A stretch of 64,000 bases of DNA. It comes from Zizania palustris (Eukaryota; Streptophyta; Magnoliopsida; Poales; Poaceae). Shown here piece by piece: positions 32,831 through 44,600 of the stretch. Location: assembly GCA_019279435.1 (NCBI GenBank), contig JAAALK010000289.1, forward strand, positions 32,493,067 through 32,557,066, written 5' to 3'. The notes below the pieces were generated by a model. It was not told the DNA's origin. It was given only the letters and a program-made list of their open reading frames with translations, and made no database searches. How positions within the stretch are numbered: position 1 is the stretch's first letter; each line of letters opens with the position of its first letter. A program made the position numbers and the translations under genes.

Positions 32831-33765
32831 TGTTGGGGGAATAAGTTTTCCCTTAAACAGGGGCCAAATGACGTCAGCCTCTGTAGGCATCGGGCCCGGA
32901 GCCTGGCACCGCCGAAGCAAGAAGTCAGAGCGAAACCCTCCTACTGAAGTTTTTTCCAAGTAGTATTTAGCCCAAGCCTCCGGGCTCTCTTCGGAGGTAG
33001 CCTCCGGACTTCCTTCGGAGTCTTCCAGAGCCTAGCCTCTGGGCTCTCTTCGGAGCTAGCCTCCGGACTCTCTTCGGAGTCCTCTAGAGCCTAGCCTCCG
33101 GGCTCTCTTCGGAGCTAGCCTCTGGACTCCTTTTGGAGTCCTCTAGAGCCTATCATCAGGGATCCCTTCGGAGCTAGCCTCCGGAGTCAAGCCTTCGGAC
33201 CACCTTCGGGGTTCCCAGAGCCAACCTCCAGACCCTCTCCGGTCCCTTTCAAGGCTAAGTTTCTAGAAGCCCACTTCGGAGTACCCTTCGAAGCCTTTGA
33301 TGAAGTCTTCGCCTGAAGAGCTCTGACCACTACCTCGATCCAGGAAAATATCTCCACTCTGCTACAGTGCAGATCCATACCGGGGGCCCCTCTGCCGCTA
33401 GTATGTCGTTTAGCTGCTCAGAAGTGACGTTTATCTAACACATCTGTAAAGCTTTAAAGCTGTTTGTACAATAGTCTAGTCTTTTTTTCCTTCTTGTCCC
33501 TATGAGGCCTATGACTTGTAGAGGGCATTTAGGTCTTTTCCTTTAGTCTGTGTGCCTATAAAAGCAGGGCCAAGCCCTTGTAATAGACAGGTTCAGTAGA
33601 GGCAAACTATGCCAAATCCACTGTAGACTGAATGTAGGGCTACTATCCCTTCGGAGAGGCCTGAACCAGTATAAATCCCTTGTCCCTCTGTGAGAACCCT
33701 TCGAGGTTCACTCTATACACCATATATACACAAAACCTGTTGTAGCTAACGCAATTGCTACAACA
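32831..33765 (+). mobile_element. Solo LTR, 935 bp, TSD GTATG
   Basis: It starts TGTTGGGGGAATAAG and ends GCTACAACA (TGTTG...CAACA). A perfect 5-bp duplication GTATG flanks it at 32,826-32,830 and 33,766-33,770. A plus-strand promoter CCTATAAAAG lies at 33,555-33,564. The U3 part holds a tandem array of CCTCCGG(G/A)CTC-TTCGGAG units at about 32,968-33,190. It is inserted in the leader of the minus-strand gypsy element 20 bp before the gag start codon. It differs from the other gypsy LTRs here. Confidence 0.93.
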
Positions 33766-34880
33766 GTATGGTCCCACCGAGCATGCCAAAAAGCGTGTTG
33801 GTGCGTTTTTTGGTCACACTTTTACACACGCGTTGCCTAGGAGATCTACTTAACTCCAGTGCAAGTCCTACATTCTCATAAAAAGGGTTCAATGTGTGCC
33901 AAGCAGTTTGACCCTGCAACTGATAAGGAAACAGGAGAATGTGATCAATAGCATAGCCTATTGGCTATCGAGCCGATGACAGCGATGAGGATGGGATATT
34001 CGTGGAATATCATGCCTATCGGCCATAGGGACGATGACTAGGGATGAAGCAATCGGGCGAGCGTGCCATCGGCCAATAAGATAGGTAGTTTACCACATAG
34101 GCCGATGATTGCTTTTCCGATGGCACATAAGATGTGGCGCTGAATTGAAGATAACATGTCGGCTTGTACTCCAACAGAAATAAATAATATTTGCTAGATA
34201 ACATGTCTATATCATGAAAATCATCACAATAACTAGGTTGAACCTAACCAAGATAGTAGCTAATCACGATGATCTTAATAATATATCAAAGTATCGGGCA
34301 TGCTTTATTTTGATGAATGGTATACAACATGAAATATATAAAATAGCAAGAGATGTCGGACTTAACCGATGAATCCTCAAACTACCACACCTAGATCACA
34401 TCAATCTAAGAGATCAATCTGATACAGCCTTAGACCTAGCCGATACACCGAGAACCGATGACCATAATGTTTCAACATTCACCTCAAGAGTTCAAGCTGA
34501 TGCAGCCATGAGGATAATGGCCTAGTCGATACGGTCATCGGGGGTGGTGGGACTCACCTCTTCGCCGGAGATCAGAACGATGCAGTCCATCTCTGGGTGC
34601 CGAATCCTGCCGGGATTGACCTTGGAAGCCAAGGGTGGCGATGCGCCGAGTAGTTATTTGACAGAGATGTGTGTTTCTAAGTTAACTAGGGGTAGTCTGG
34701 ACAGTCGTCGTCCAAGCACACTATCTTAACCGATTCTAGATTTATCTTTATCTTCTCGTCATATTTATCTCCATCGGCTCCTCTACATTCAGTCATCTTG
34801 TAACAGGATGGACGGGCTTCCTTGACCATCTTTGATCGGATCCTCCTTAAGTTCTATTGACCGTTTGACATCTTTAGTGG
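33766..34880. other. Leader of minus-strand gypsy element and Tat-type relic
   Basis: 33,766 to about 33,950 on the minus strand continues the leader that precedes gag (GCTCGGTGGGACC near the solo-LTR insertion). From about 33,950 the sequence is rich in ATCGGCC/GGCCGAT, like the antisense-ORF region at 9-11 kb. A short open minus-strand stretch at about 34,558-34,630 ends at a consensus donor GAG|GTGAGTCC, possibly the first exon of an antisense ORF. No complete gene can be supported. Confidence 0.35.
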
Positions 34881-34899
34881 GTCTAGGCTTTACCAAATC

Positions 34900-35669
34900 T
34901 CGACGTCAATAGGAACATGATCGGACCGGCTAGCATGGGGCTGGTCAAGCTGACTGTACACGACCAGTCGGACCGACCGTGTTACGGCGGTTGGACCGGC
35001 AGTAAGGACTGGCCGGACCGGCAAGTGTCGGCGGTCAGACCGGTGGCTAGGGCAAAGATAGCCCCGGGCCTCCAGTGATCGTCTTGTTGTTAATGGATCG
35101 ATGCATGGCCTCTTGGTGATGAAGATGAATGCTTTGGCCCCTACAAAACACGTAGAATTAGTAGCAACTCGGTCCAAAGAATGAATTACCGGGATAGATT
35201 GGTAAAAAACCATTACGGGGCTAAATGGATGATTCACAAGTGAATTGACAAGGATTATCATGATTATGACATGATGGACGGCGGGTTTACGGTGCAAACT
35301 AGCAAACATGGACAAGTTATGGCTAAACCTAGTGCAAAAAAGGTAGTAGATTGAAAAGGAGTGATTCTATTAGAGTATATTAGATTGGATTGAAGTACCA
35401 TTTTGAATCGGCATTTACCCTATATTTATAGGGGGTAGTCTTGTCGTTCCAGAGCTTAATTTCTATTCTAGATTGATTAAGGTACGAGTCCAAGTCGTTA
35501 AAAATTATTTAGAGATAAAAATACCCCCAAACCAACTAAATCAACTCTGACTCAGACTGGGCCGTTCTGACCAAGGTACCATGGCCGGTCTGACCGATCT
35601 GTGCTAGGAAAATCACATCTTCGCCCAAAAATACCAATTTTGATCATTAGTGCCAAATTTTGCTGTCAA
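34900..35669 (-). mobile_element. Gypsy LTR (5' LTR of the pol-less element), left edge uncertain
   Basis: It carries the same blocks as the LTRs at 3348 and 31,264: CGGTCNGACCGG palindromes (34,920-35,045), TTACGGTGCAAAC, CCCTATATTTATAGGG (35,420-35,437) and terminal TTTGCTGTCAAG. With 31,264-31,736 it brackets the gag at 31,737-32,811. The left border cannot be fixed because the first 30-50 bp of the family consensus are not recognisable. Confidence 0.6.
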
Positions 35670-37030
35670 GAATTTCATACACTTACAGTTCAAATTTAAC
35701 ATGTGTAAATTTAATTTCTTGAAATATAATTAATTAACTAAAAATAGCTAATTGACCTAGAAAAATAGCAAAAATTTTCATGGGACAAGATACACTGTAT
35801 TATAATTGTAGAAAATGTTTTAAGTTCACAATAATATTTAATCATTGATTTGATTTCAAATCCAACCATGCATTCTTTGAATCCTAAAAAGTTCTACAAG
35901 AATATCCTATTTTCTTAACATCATACGTGAAAACTTTTTATTGTTTAAATATTGTTTATCATATCATCTGCATGTCATATTATAATATCACGAATGATCT
36001 CGTATTTTTCAAAATTCATTTGATTTTTTAGAATTAAAAATCATTAAGCTTCACGTTGCCGACTGAGTGTCATAAACTAGAACTTTCAAACATTATTTAA
36101 ATTTAATGGGTAATGACTAAAATGGAATAAAAATATGAATATGATTTTTCTATAATTTTTTGTTAATTATTTCATCCACTTTTAGTTCAAATTTGACTTA
36201 TTTCAATATAAAGCCTAGAAACACAATTATTTAAAAATAGTAAATTAACCCCGAAAAATACCAACTTTTTACGGAAGATAAACTATGTTATATTTTTATT
36301 GTAAAAAAAGTTTTAAATTCAAACAAAGATCTAGCCATCGATTTGCTTTCATATCCAACTCATTCCTTCTCTCAACTCTAATCTCTCCTTGGAGAATCTT
36401 TGGTTTCTGAACAACAAATATCACAACTTTTTCGAAACATCTTTAAATTTTTATCACATGATCTATGTATCATACCATAACACCATGATAAGTCTCGTAT
36501 TTTTTAGACTATATTTGATATTTTTAAAATTAAAAAAACTAGTAAACTCTATGTTGTTCTTAGAGTGTCGGAACCCATCTTTTTTAAAATTTCTTTCACT
36601 TTAGTGCATAAGAACTCAAAATATATTAAGAAGTATTAATACAATTTTTTTTAAAAAAAATTAATTTATTATTTTAAATAGTTCAAATTTCATCTATTTC
36701 AATTTAAATCCTAAAAACATACTTAATAAAAAAATCATAAGTCGATGGAACATATCATTTTATTCATGAGAGCAATATATCTGTTTTGATTGGGCGAATG
36801 ACAACATTGTCCTTATTTGATTCAATTCAATGCACGATTACATGATACTTCAACGCGGAATTTGATCATATACCCGTCATTTAGATGGAAATTGAGAATT
36901 TATCCACCATATCTTAATGACATGCGGAGGCCACATAGATCAATAACATATGGGTCGGAAGGGTAAATCCTTAATTTTCCATCTAAATAGAGGGTATATG
37001 ATGAATTTTTACTACTTCAATTCATAATTC
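35670..37030. other. AT-rich intergenic DNA, no gene seen
   Basis: About 1.35 kb of strongly AT-rich sequence has no convincing ORF, repeats or TE ends. Two internal stretches (35,680-35,800 and 36,175-36,290) resemble each other (TTTAGTTCAAATTTGAC, AATTAACC.CGAAAAATA), suggesting an old internal duplication. It ends just 3' of the gene at 37,039. Confidence 0.5.
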
Positions 37031-37038
37031 ATATACTA

Positions 37039-38045
37039 CTATGGTTGTTTGGCTAGGAATTCAGTAAGCACGCCGATGCTCTTCTCGTAGCTCTCCTCAG
37101 CATCGCAGAGGAGATCGACGTCTTCCAAGTGGCCGGGCATGTCCGGTTCCGGCATGGCCGCCAGCGCTGCCATCTCGGCGTCAACTCGAATCCTGGAGAA
37201 CTCGCGCTGTCTGAAGAAGTAGACGAACGCTGACGGCATCCTCGCCACGGTCGTTAGCAGATCGGCTTCACTTTCCTCGGCCTGGGCAAGCCGCCGGACC
37301 AGGGACCTCACGGAGAAGGCGACCTCCGCCCAGCCCGCCTCGCCGTCTGCGAGCCTGGCTATCACGGCGGCGAGCTCGCTGTGGATCACCCCCATGGTTG
37401 CGCGGACGGCACGGATGCAGGCTGCCCTCTCGGCGAGCGTGGCGTCGAGTCGGGCGATCACGTTCTCGATGAAACGGAGCTTTTCCATGGCGTCTGCCAC
37501 CTTCTCCTTCTGGAGCACACTCTTGTATCGGACAGCTTCCCGTTCGTAGGCCGCCAGGGGCGGGCTACCCCTGCGGAGGAGCTCATCCAGGGTGTTTATG
37601 GCCAACGCGACGGCGGAAGGCAGAAAGGTGAGTTCTGGGCGGTCGACGAAAAGGTCCGTAGTTTGGTCGTCTTCGTCGCTGATCAGGTCGTCGCATGCCT
37701 CGTCGAAACTCTTGTGGGCCAAAGCGGCGACGACGCGGCGGATGTAAGCCATCGCCGCCGGCTCGACCTTGGTCGCTGCCACACCAACAGAAACAGCTTC
37801 AGCAGGGGCAGCCATTGGATCGATGGACCTTTCAGAGATCAGAAATCCTACGTGAGTCGAATGGAGGACATGTGCAATATATAGCTAGACCAGATATAAA
37901 GGAGTAAAGGACGTACCTTGCTTGCAGGCAGCCGGCGACAACGACGGCAACGAGAACGATGACGAACTAGGCACTGCTGCGGCACTCGGCGGAGATCGAT
38001 GGCGGCGGCGGCGCTAACTAGGGGATAGCCGGCTGATAGCTAGGG
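37039..38045 (-). CDS. Hypothetical host protein gene, 258 codons, 5'-UTR intron
   Basis: An uninterrupted minus-strand ORF runs from ATG at 37,815 (context CCAATGGC) to TAG at 37,039-37,041. High third-position GC contrasts with the AT-rich flanks, as in many grass genes. The protein is Ala-, Glu- and Arg-rich and mostly helical: a short Ala/Val N-terminus (MAAPAEAVSVG), an acidic DDLISDEDDQT patch, then long amphipathic helices (residues about 85-190, e.g. LQKEKVADAMEKLRF), and an acidic C-terminus (EPDMPGHLEDVDLL). I see no signal peptide or membrane segment. A non-coding first exon ends CTGCAAG|GTACGT at 37,917; acceptors at 37,848 (CACGTAG) or 37,829 (CTGAAAG) give an intron of 69 or 88 nt. 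TATA is at about 38,078. I do not recognise the family. Intact frame, promoter, splice sites and absence of TE features make it the best host-gene candidate here. Confidence 0.7.
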
Positions 38046-38073
38046 TTCTCTGAAATGGGGATAAATGTTGAGG

Positions 38074-38086
38074 GTCTCTTTATAGC
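38074..38086 (-). promoter_or_regulatory. TATA box of the gene at 37,039-38,045
   Basis: The minus strand reads TTGCTATAAAGAGACC. The expected start site 25-35 nt downstream falls near 38,045-38,050, just before the ATTTCAGAGAACCCTAGC sequence of the putative 5'-UTR exon. Confidence 0.55.
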
Positions 38087-38349
38087 AATCGGATGTGCAC
38101 AAAAGTGGAAACAAAACATCAATCAGAAGGCAGCCGGTGGGCGGGATTCTCCCGTTTTCAGCCGTACGCGTTTCCCCGCATTATTGTGTGGTTGAAACGG
38201 GCCGGCACTATTTTATTTCTGTGGTATATTCTTTTTTAAAAAAATACAACAATTTTTTCATCACCCTCATATATACAAAATTAAATCTATAACATTGCAA
38301 ATCGATGGATGCATCATTGAAACATGGAACCACACGTACAAGTGTTAGC

Positions 38350-39650
38350 ATATGCTTGAAAAACGTTCATACTTGAATGGACAGCTTGATTATGCACGTA
38401 TCCTAGCTACACTTCTCAGAAAAAATATACAAAGTAATATGATTCAAATAAACAAGGACAATTTTCAGAATATACTTTTCCTTTGGCTGCGCGCTGGAAA
38501 TTTTAGCAGACTTGTTGCTTCCAAACTTTATTGTTCCCTGCTATTGTTGATGGCATTCATCCTCAGCTCATACGACGACCTCCCCCCGCCGTTGGTCCCG
38601 TCCTTCGCCCTCCTCTCACGCTGCCTCCTTTCCGGTAAACTCCAAACTCTCACAGTACACTTTTATTCTTGCTCAAATGTGTTTTCCCACTGTTGCTGAA
38701 GCTAATTGCATCAAACCGTGCGAGGTATACCTTCTTACTTGCTGATCAGGAACTTCAGATTCAAAGGATCTGAACTTGGCAGATACTTTGCAGACAATAA
38801 TGCATTCAAAAGATCGGTAGAAAAGGACCTGTATAAAGCTGGTGAGAAAAGGTTGGACACACATTGTATGAAATTTGAATGTTATGTTATCTATTTTTCA
38901 TCACATTGATTAAATCTTTGCTTTTCTTAACAAGATTTTGTTAAATGTTACATGTATTTTTTTTCATCCTCGTTAATCTCATTAACATTTGCTTACTATC
39001 TGAATGTGTCACTGTAATATCCAATTAATATCATTTGCTGGCTGATTGGTATGCTCATCCAGAACACCACAGGCCGGTTTTCATGAAAAAAGGATATGAT
39101 TGCTCCATATTTATCTGTCATTGGTATGATCTACAACTGATTATTGCCTTCATTTGATATATAACATTCTCTTGTGTTTATATATATTTAGTCTGTGAGG
39201 CCAAACTGAAATGTATATGGTTTTTTGTATAATCTCTAAGATAATTCTCAAACACACCTTTGCCTTCGTCTAGACATTTTTACATTTGGAAGGAACAATT
39301 ACAGTATTGTTGTCTGGCTAGTTTATGTCTAGCATAAAACAGTTCTGGAGTAAAACTAAATAAAACTGATATTGGCCTTGTTAAAATTGCTAATCTAATG
39401 TGTTATGTGTATAGCATGAACATCATATTGAATTATGGCAGGGATTGATACAAAACTGATGCTTGTTGCAAGAATTTGCAAGGTTTAGTCATATAGACAT
39501 TTAGCTAATGGATTATATCTGGGTTCCACAGTGAACTGCATGCATTGGGAAAGAGGAGGTTTCCACGATTATTGAGCTTCGATCAGTTCCAACAAGTGAT
39601 GAAGAATGGTTGCCCTTTGGTTGGTATTTCTGATATAACTTGTTGTGATC
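38350..39650 (+). other. Possible exon relics of an unidentified gene
   Basis: Short open blocks bounded by splice-like signals lie on the plus strand. 38,549-38,636 is GC-rich and reads MAFILSSYDDLPPPLVPSFA before TTTCCG|GTAAAC. 38,749-38,841 reads FRFKGSELGRYFADNNAFKR after a CAG and ends at GCTG|GTGAGA. 39,532-39,640 reads ALGKRRFPRLLSFDQF. I do not recognise the product, the blocks do not obviously share phase, and no complete gene model can be built. It could be a truncated duplicate of a host gene. Confidence 0.25.
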
Positions 39651-39699
39651 AGTTGCTGCAGGTGTAAATACATTTTCACAGGCAATCCTCTTAGCTGAC

Positions 39700-41110
39700 T
39701 GGATGTGGCAATGTATTTTCATGAGGATCGATTAAGACGACCATTTGCCATCGGCCGATGGAAATGCAATATTTCCACAAAACTTCCATTATTACCAGTG
39801 GATAGCAGTCAAACACATGTACAAAACATGTTAATTTGTAGACATGCAATTAAAAATATTTATGTAAAAGTGATATCCCCATATATGCACATATTTATGT
39901 AAAAGTGATCAAATGTTGCATGTGCACATTTCCACTATAATCCTTTTAGATAACCACATATTGTTAGTATTTTATCGACCAGTCCATCAAAGGAGTACGA
40001 TAGTGCTAGATTTAACACTATATGGTTGATACAAGGAGGAGGGACATAAGATTTATTATACCGGTTCAGGTCTCTTAATCCTATGTGATGCTCTTTAATT
40101 TGTTGAATATGAAATATGAATGCTGAGTGTGTGCCTAAGTCCTAGGAGCATGCCTTCTCACCCACTTGATATATTGTTTGGAGGCGAGGTTGTAGGAGTT
40201 ATATCCCTATCCGGTTTCCAAATGAATCAGACACCTTCCTATCTCTAGTCTGTTTATTAATATAGGGATATATTTCATTATATCCTGCAATGTTCCCCTG
40301 AGGTCTTCCTCTAATTCAGCCTATCAAAGGCTTGCCAAGGGTACTTAGAAGTTGCATCCCCAACACACACGTAACTGTATTTTAGAGGGTCGGTTTTGAC
40401 GATCGGCTGCAAAAATACCTTTCCACAGGTATCGTGTCATTCGCTCGCGAAAATACAATATTTTCACAAAACTTCTATAATAGGAGGCTAGCCAAACAAA
40501 TGTACAAAACTTGTTTAATCACATGTTATTTGTAAATCACCGATCAATCCACTAAAGAAAGTACCTAAGGCTGTGATTAAATGTGTGTTTGGAAAGCACA
40601 ATGCCTTTGAACCGATGGCCAACTCTAGAATACAAGAATCAAGATTTATACTAGTTCAAGCCTCCCAAAAAATAATAACCTTACATTCAATGTTTTGGAG
40701 TATAATATGATGGAGAATCTTACAATATGATGCAACCAAGCTATGGAGTCTTTAGAGGTCAAAAACAAGAAAAATATTGTGATGCTAGATATCTAGATGA
40801 TGTGAATAAACAAGATTGGGTTAGATGCATATGGGGTTATTCTTGCCTCCTTTATATACTCAAGAGATAATCCAACCACCCAAGACTCTATTTTGAGTAG
40901 TACATAGATTGCCTACCAAACTCATGTGCTAAATCCCTAATTATGAGAATTCTAGTATAAATAAATCTCTTGATGTCTTATCTAAAGCTTAACTACCAAT
41001 AAAGACTCAAATGTCCTTATTGGATACAAACCCCTATTCATTAGCAATACTATGTGGTCAATGCTGCTCTTGGTCTATCCTTGGTCCAGTCTGGTAAACC
41101 CAACTACGGG
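39700..41110. repeat. Two diverged copies of a roughly 650-700-bp repeat
   Basis: 39,728 to about 40,375 and 40,397 to about 41,125 share ordered blocks: AT(A/C)GGC(C/T)G, CAATATTT(T/C)CACAAAACTT, AAACA(A/C)ATGTACAAAAC, TTTAT(A/T)(A/C)C.GGTTCA.G and GCATCCCCAAC. Identity is low. The arrangement fits a non-autonomous DNA transposon or a tandem insertion of one. No ORF of note is present. 41,110-42,514 also contains nothing I can support as a gene. Confidence 0.35.
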
Positions 41111-42514
41111 GTACCCGAGGATCACATCCCCAACGATAGTAGCCTCCGAGCTCTTCTTTGCTTGGTTGAAAAAACATTCATTATAAAAAGCTAGGATGAT
41201 CTCTTCTTTAATCTTTAATATCTTTATCAAACTTTGATGCATTTGAAAAAGTCTTTCGTCTCCTTCTTTGGTGCGTGTGAGATGCACCGCATAGGTGCAC
41301 CCACACAGTATAGCCACCCAGCCTCGAGTTAAATGTATACCCTTCCACAATGAGTAGAATTGTACAATTTCTCAAGCTGTTGGTGTCTCTGTAATTCAAC
41401 TTCATCAATTACAACAGCTAGCATCTGAATGCTCATAACCTTTATTGCGGAACTACTTTATCATATAGCTTGAAAATTTAAAGTATGAACTTGTAAGCAA
41501 CAAAGAATCAACCTGATTTAGAGACACTTTGTTGCTAGGACAAAAAAAAGATCGTCATTTAGAGACAACGACATGATTCTATGAGGAATATTTAAACCAA
41601 ACTAAAACTACATATTTTTGCTCTATGACATATATATGTTGCATCAAATGGATGATGTGCACTGAGTAACTTGGGTAAAAACACAAACACTAAAACTACG
41701 TACATAATGCTAATGTTACAACTATATCTTTTAAACTATTAACAAAATCTTTTTTGCATAATCTGGTTTTGCAACATAATTATGGTTTTTCCTTCACGAA
41801 TTGGTAAAAATGCATAGTTTGCTTCTTGTGAATAATAATTTGCCGTGAGCCTTCAAATAGAAACATAGGAATATAGCGGAATGATTTTAAGGAACATAAT
41901 ATTTTTTTATCATTTTCGCTGAAATAAACATGCAGCTGGCAATCTTGTTAGAGGAGTACAAAGATTTACAAATTGTGCACCGCTTCTACTAAAATGAGGT
42001 CTTAAAAACAGAGAGTGGCACACAGAATCTTTACTCGTAAGAAATAATAAAAAAAGAATCACATCTGTCCTTACCATGCTTTCATTAAAAAAGGAGCTTT
42101 CTGTTCTGTATATTCACAACAATATATTTATCTATACCTTAGTCAACACAAATGATAAATCTCAAGTAAAATATGTTGCACATGAAGAAACATTAGTAAA
42201 TGACGACAAATACTGATTACTAAATGTAAGCATATCTCCCAAAAACATAAAACTGGCAAGTGATGGTCCTTTCATGCTTCTAATCCAAACACCAAATATC
42301 AAGTGTATTTCTTCACATTGAACTCATAAATTTACACTAATAGCATAATTTGTAAGTGCAATCCGATAAAGCTTAATAATTTATGAGTCAGAAAAAGACT
42401 ATGAATGGTTATCCTGAACTAACCTAATTAATAGGTCAATGAAACAGCTGAAAGAAATCAACAGAGCTACCTGAAGCATTTCTTATCGTTATACTTAAAA
42501 ATGGGACAGTACAA

Positions 42515-42835
42515 CACTACCGGAAAACGTTAGTTTGCCGAGTGCCACGATATTTGCCGAGTGCATTTCATCGGGCACTCGGCAAACACTATTTTGCCGA
42601 GTGCCAGATGTCATGCACTCGGCAAACATCGCGGCACTCGGCAATTCCAGCTCTTTGCCGAGTGCCCTGTAGGTGGCACTCGGCAAACATCCTGAAAAAG
42701 CCCCCGTCCATTTTTTTGCTGACGGCGTGATGACGGCACGGGTGAATTTTTGGGTTTGCCGAGTGCCACTAACGGACACTCGGCAAACCCAAGCCTGTGC
42801 CGAGTGCCACCAGAAAAACACTCGGCAAAGATACC
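42515..42835. repeat. CACTA B left subterminal array
   Basis: About twelve copies of (T)TTGCCGAGTGCC or its complement in alternating orientation, several forming hairpins around a short variable loop (for example 42,594-42,628). These are the presumed binding sites of the element's DNA-binding protein, by analogy with En/Spm. Confidence 0.9.
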
Positions 42836-44600
42836 CATTATTTCATATGAAAACACATTTTGAGTCCATATCACATTTTAAAAATGTTTTTAACCTGAAT
42901 TTTTTTTACAGTCATAATTCAACATCTGTTAATCCATGGTAAATTTTCATACTTTTATGAGTGGGTTTGGTATTTTTAATAAAATATTCGTATTTCTAGG
43001 ATTTACTTCCAAGTGGGTCAAATTTGAAATGCATGTACATGAAATAATGACTCAAAAATTATGGAAAAATCATATTTGTGTACATGATTACATTTTTAAT
43101 CTTTTACAACTAAATAAAAGTAAATATTTAAAATCTAATTTAAGACACTAGACCGGGAAAATGCAGGTTAATGGTTTTTTAATTATAGAAAATGTAATTG
43201 ATGCCTAAAAAATATGACACTTGACATGGTGTCATTATATCATACATATATAATATGGTAAAAATTTCATAATGTTTCGACAAAGTTTTCAAGTACGACC
43301 TTTAGAAATTGGACAACCTTCGAGAAGGTTTAGGAGTTTAGGGATGAAATGAGTTAGGTTTAGAAGCAAATTGATATTCAAATATTTGTTTGAACTTAAA
43401 ACTTTTTATACTACTAAAACTCAATTTATCTCATACCATGTCAAAAATTGGCATTTTTTAGAGTTAGTTTGCTATTTTTGGTTAAAAAAGTTGTTTATAA
43501 GATTTTAAGTAAAAGATCACAAATTTAAACTAAAAGTGCCTTATATTTGTTTATTTGAACTTAGAAATTTTCTAGGATGAAATATTAGTGTATATTATAT
43601 AATTCCAAATTTTGGGATTTTTTAAAGTCTTTATTCTATTTTAGTTTTTTTTAAAACAATTTTTAAAAATCTTTGCCGAGTGCAATGATTTGTGGCACTC
43701 GGCAAAGACCAAATAATTATTCTTTGCCGAGTGCTATTTATAAAGCACTCGGCAAAGTACTGTAGGAACCCATTATTTCATGTGAAAACACATTTTGAGT
43801 CCATATCACATTTTAAAAATGTTTTGAACCTGAATTTTTTTTACAGTCATAATTCAACATCTGTTAATCCATGGTAAATTTTCATACTTTTATGAGTGGG
43901 TTTGGTATTTTTAATAAAATATTCGTATTTCTAGGATTTACTTCCAAGTGGGTCAAATTTGAAATGCATGTACATGAAATAATGACTCAAAAATTATGGA
44001 AAAATCATATTTGTGTTCATGATTACATTTGTAATATTTTACAACTAAATATAACTAAATATTTAAAATCTAATTGAAGACACTAGACCGGGAAATGCAC
44101 GTTAATGGTTTTTTAATTATAGAAAATGTAATTGATGCCTAAAAAATATGACACTTGACATGGTGTCATTATATCATACATATATAATATGGTAAAAAAT
44201 TCATAATGTTTCGACAAAGTTTTCAAGTACGACCTTTAGAAATTGGACAACCTTCGAGAAGGTTTAGGAGTTTAGGGATGAAATGAGTTAGGTTTAGAAG
44301 CAAATCGATATTCAAATATTTGTTTGAACTTAAAACTTTTTATACTACTAAACTCAATTTATCTCATAGCATGTCAAAAATTGGCATTTTTTAGAGTTAG
44401 TTTGCTATTTTTGGTTAAAAAAGTTGTTTATAGGATTTTAAGTAAAAGATCCCAAATTTAAACTAAAAGTGCCTTATATTTGTTTATTTGAACTTAGAAA
44501 TTTTCTAGGATGCAATATTAGTTTATATTATATAATGCCAAATTTTGGGATTTTTTAAGTCTTTATTCTATTTTATTTTTTTGAAAATAGTATAAAAAAT
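42833..44600. repeat. 936-bp direct tandem duplication in CACTA B
   Basis: Copy 1 starts ACCCATTATTTCATATG at about 42,833 and copy 2 starts ACCCATTATTTCATGTG at about 43,769. They stay collinear to the AATCTTTGCCGAG near 43,670 and 44,600. I see only scattered substitutions and 1-bp indels. The unit junction at 43,670-43,757 carries four subterminal-type TTTGCCGAGTGC motifs. A more diverged homologue sits at 53,735-54,900 in element C. Confidence 0.9.

Noticed and set aside
37381..37884. Plus-strand frame opposite the 258-codon gene
   Set aside because: Shadow frame arising from the GC-rich codon pattern; lacks promoter, and the minus strand has promoter and splice sites.
41075..41408. Minus-strand frames of 66-91 codons
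   Set aside because: No recognisable domain, no splice or promoter context, and the region overlaps a degenerate repeat.
42542..42942. Frames through the left CACTA B subterminal array
   Set aside because: The translations repeat the GCCGAGTGCC motif (LPSA, RQT) and carry no protein signal.
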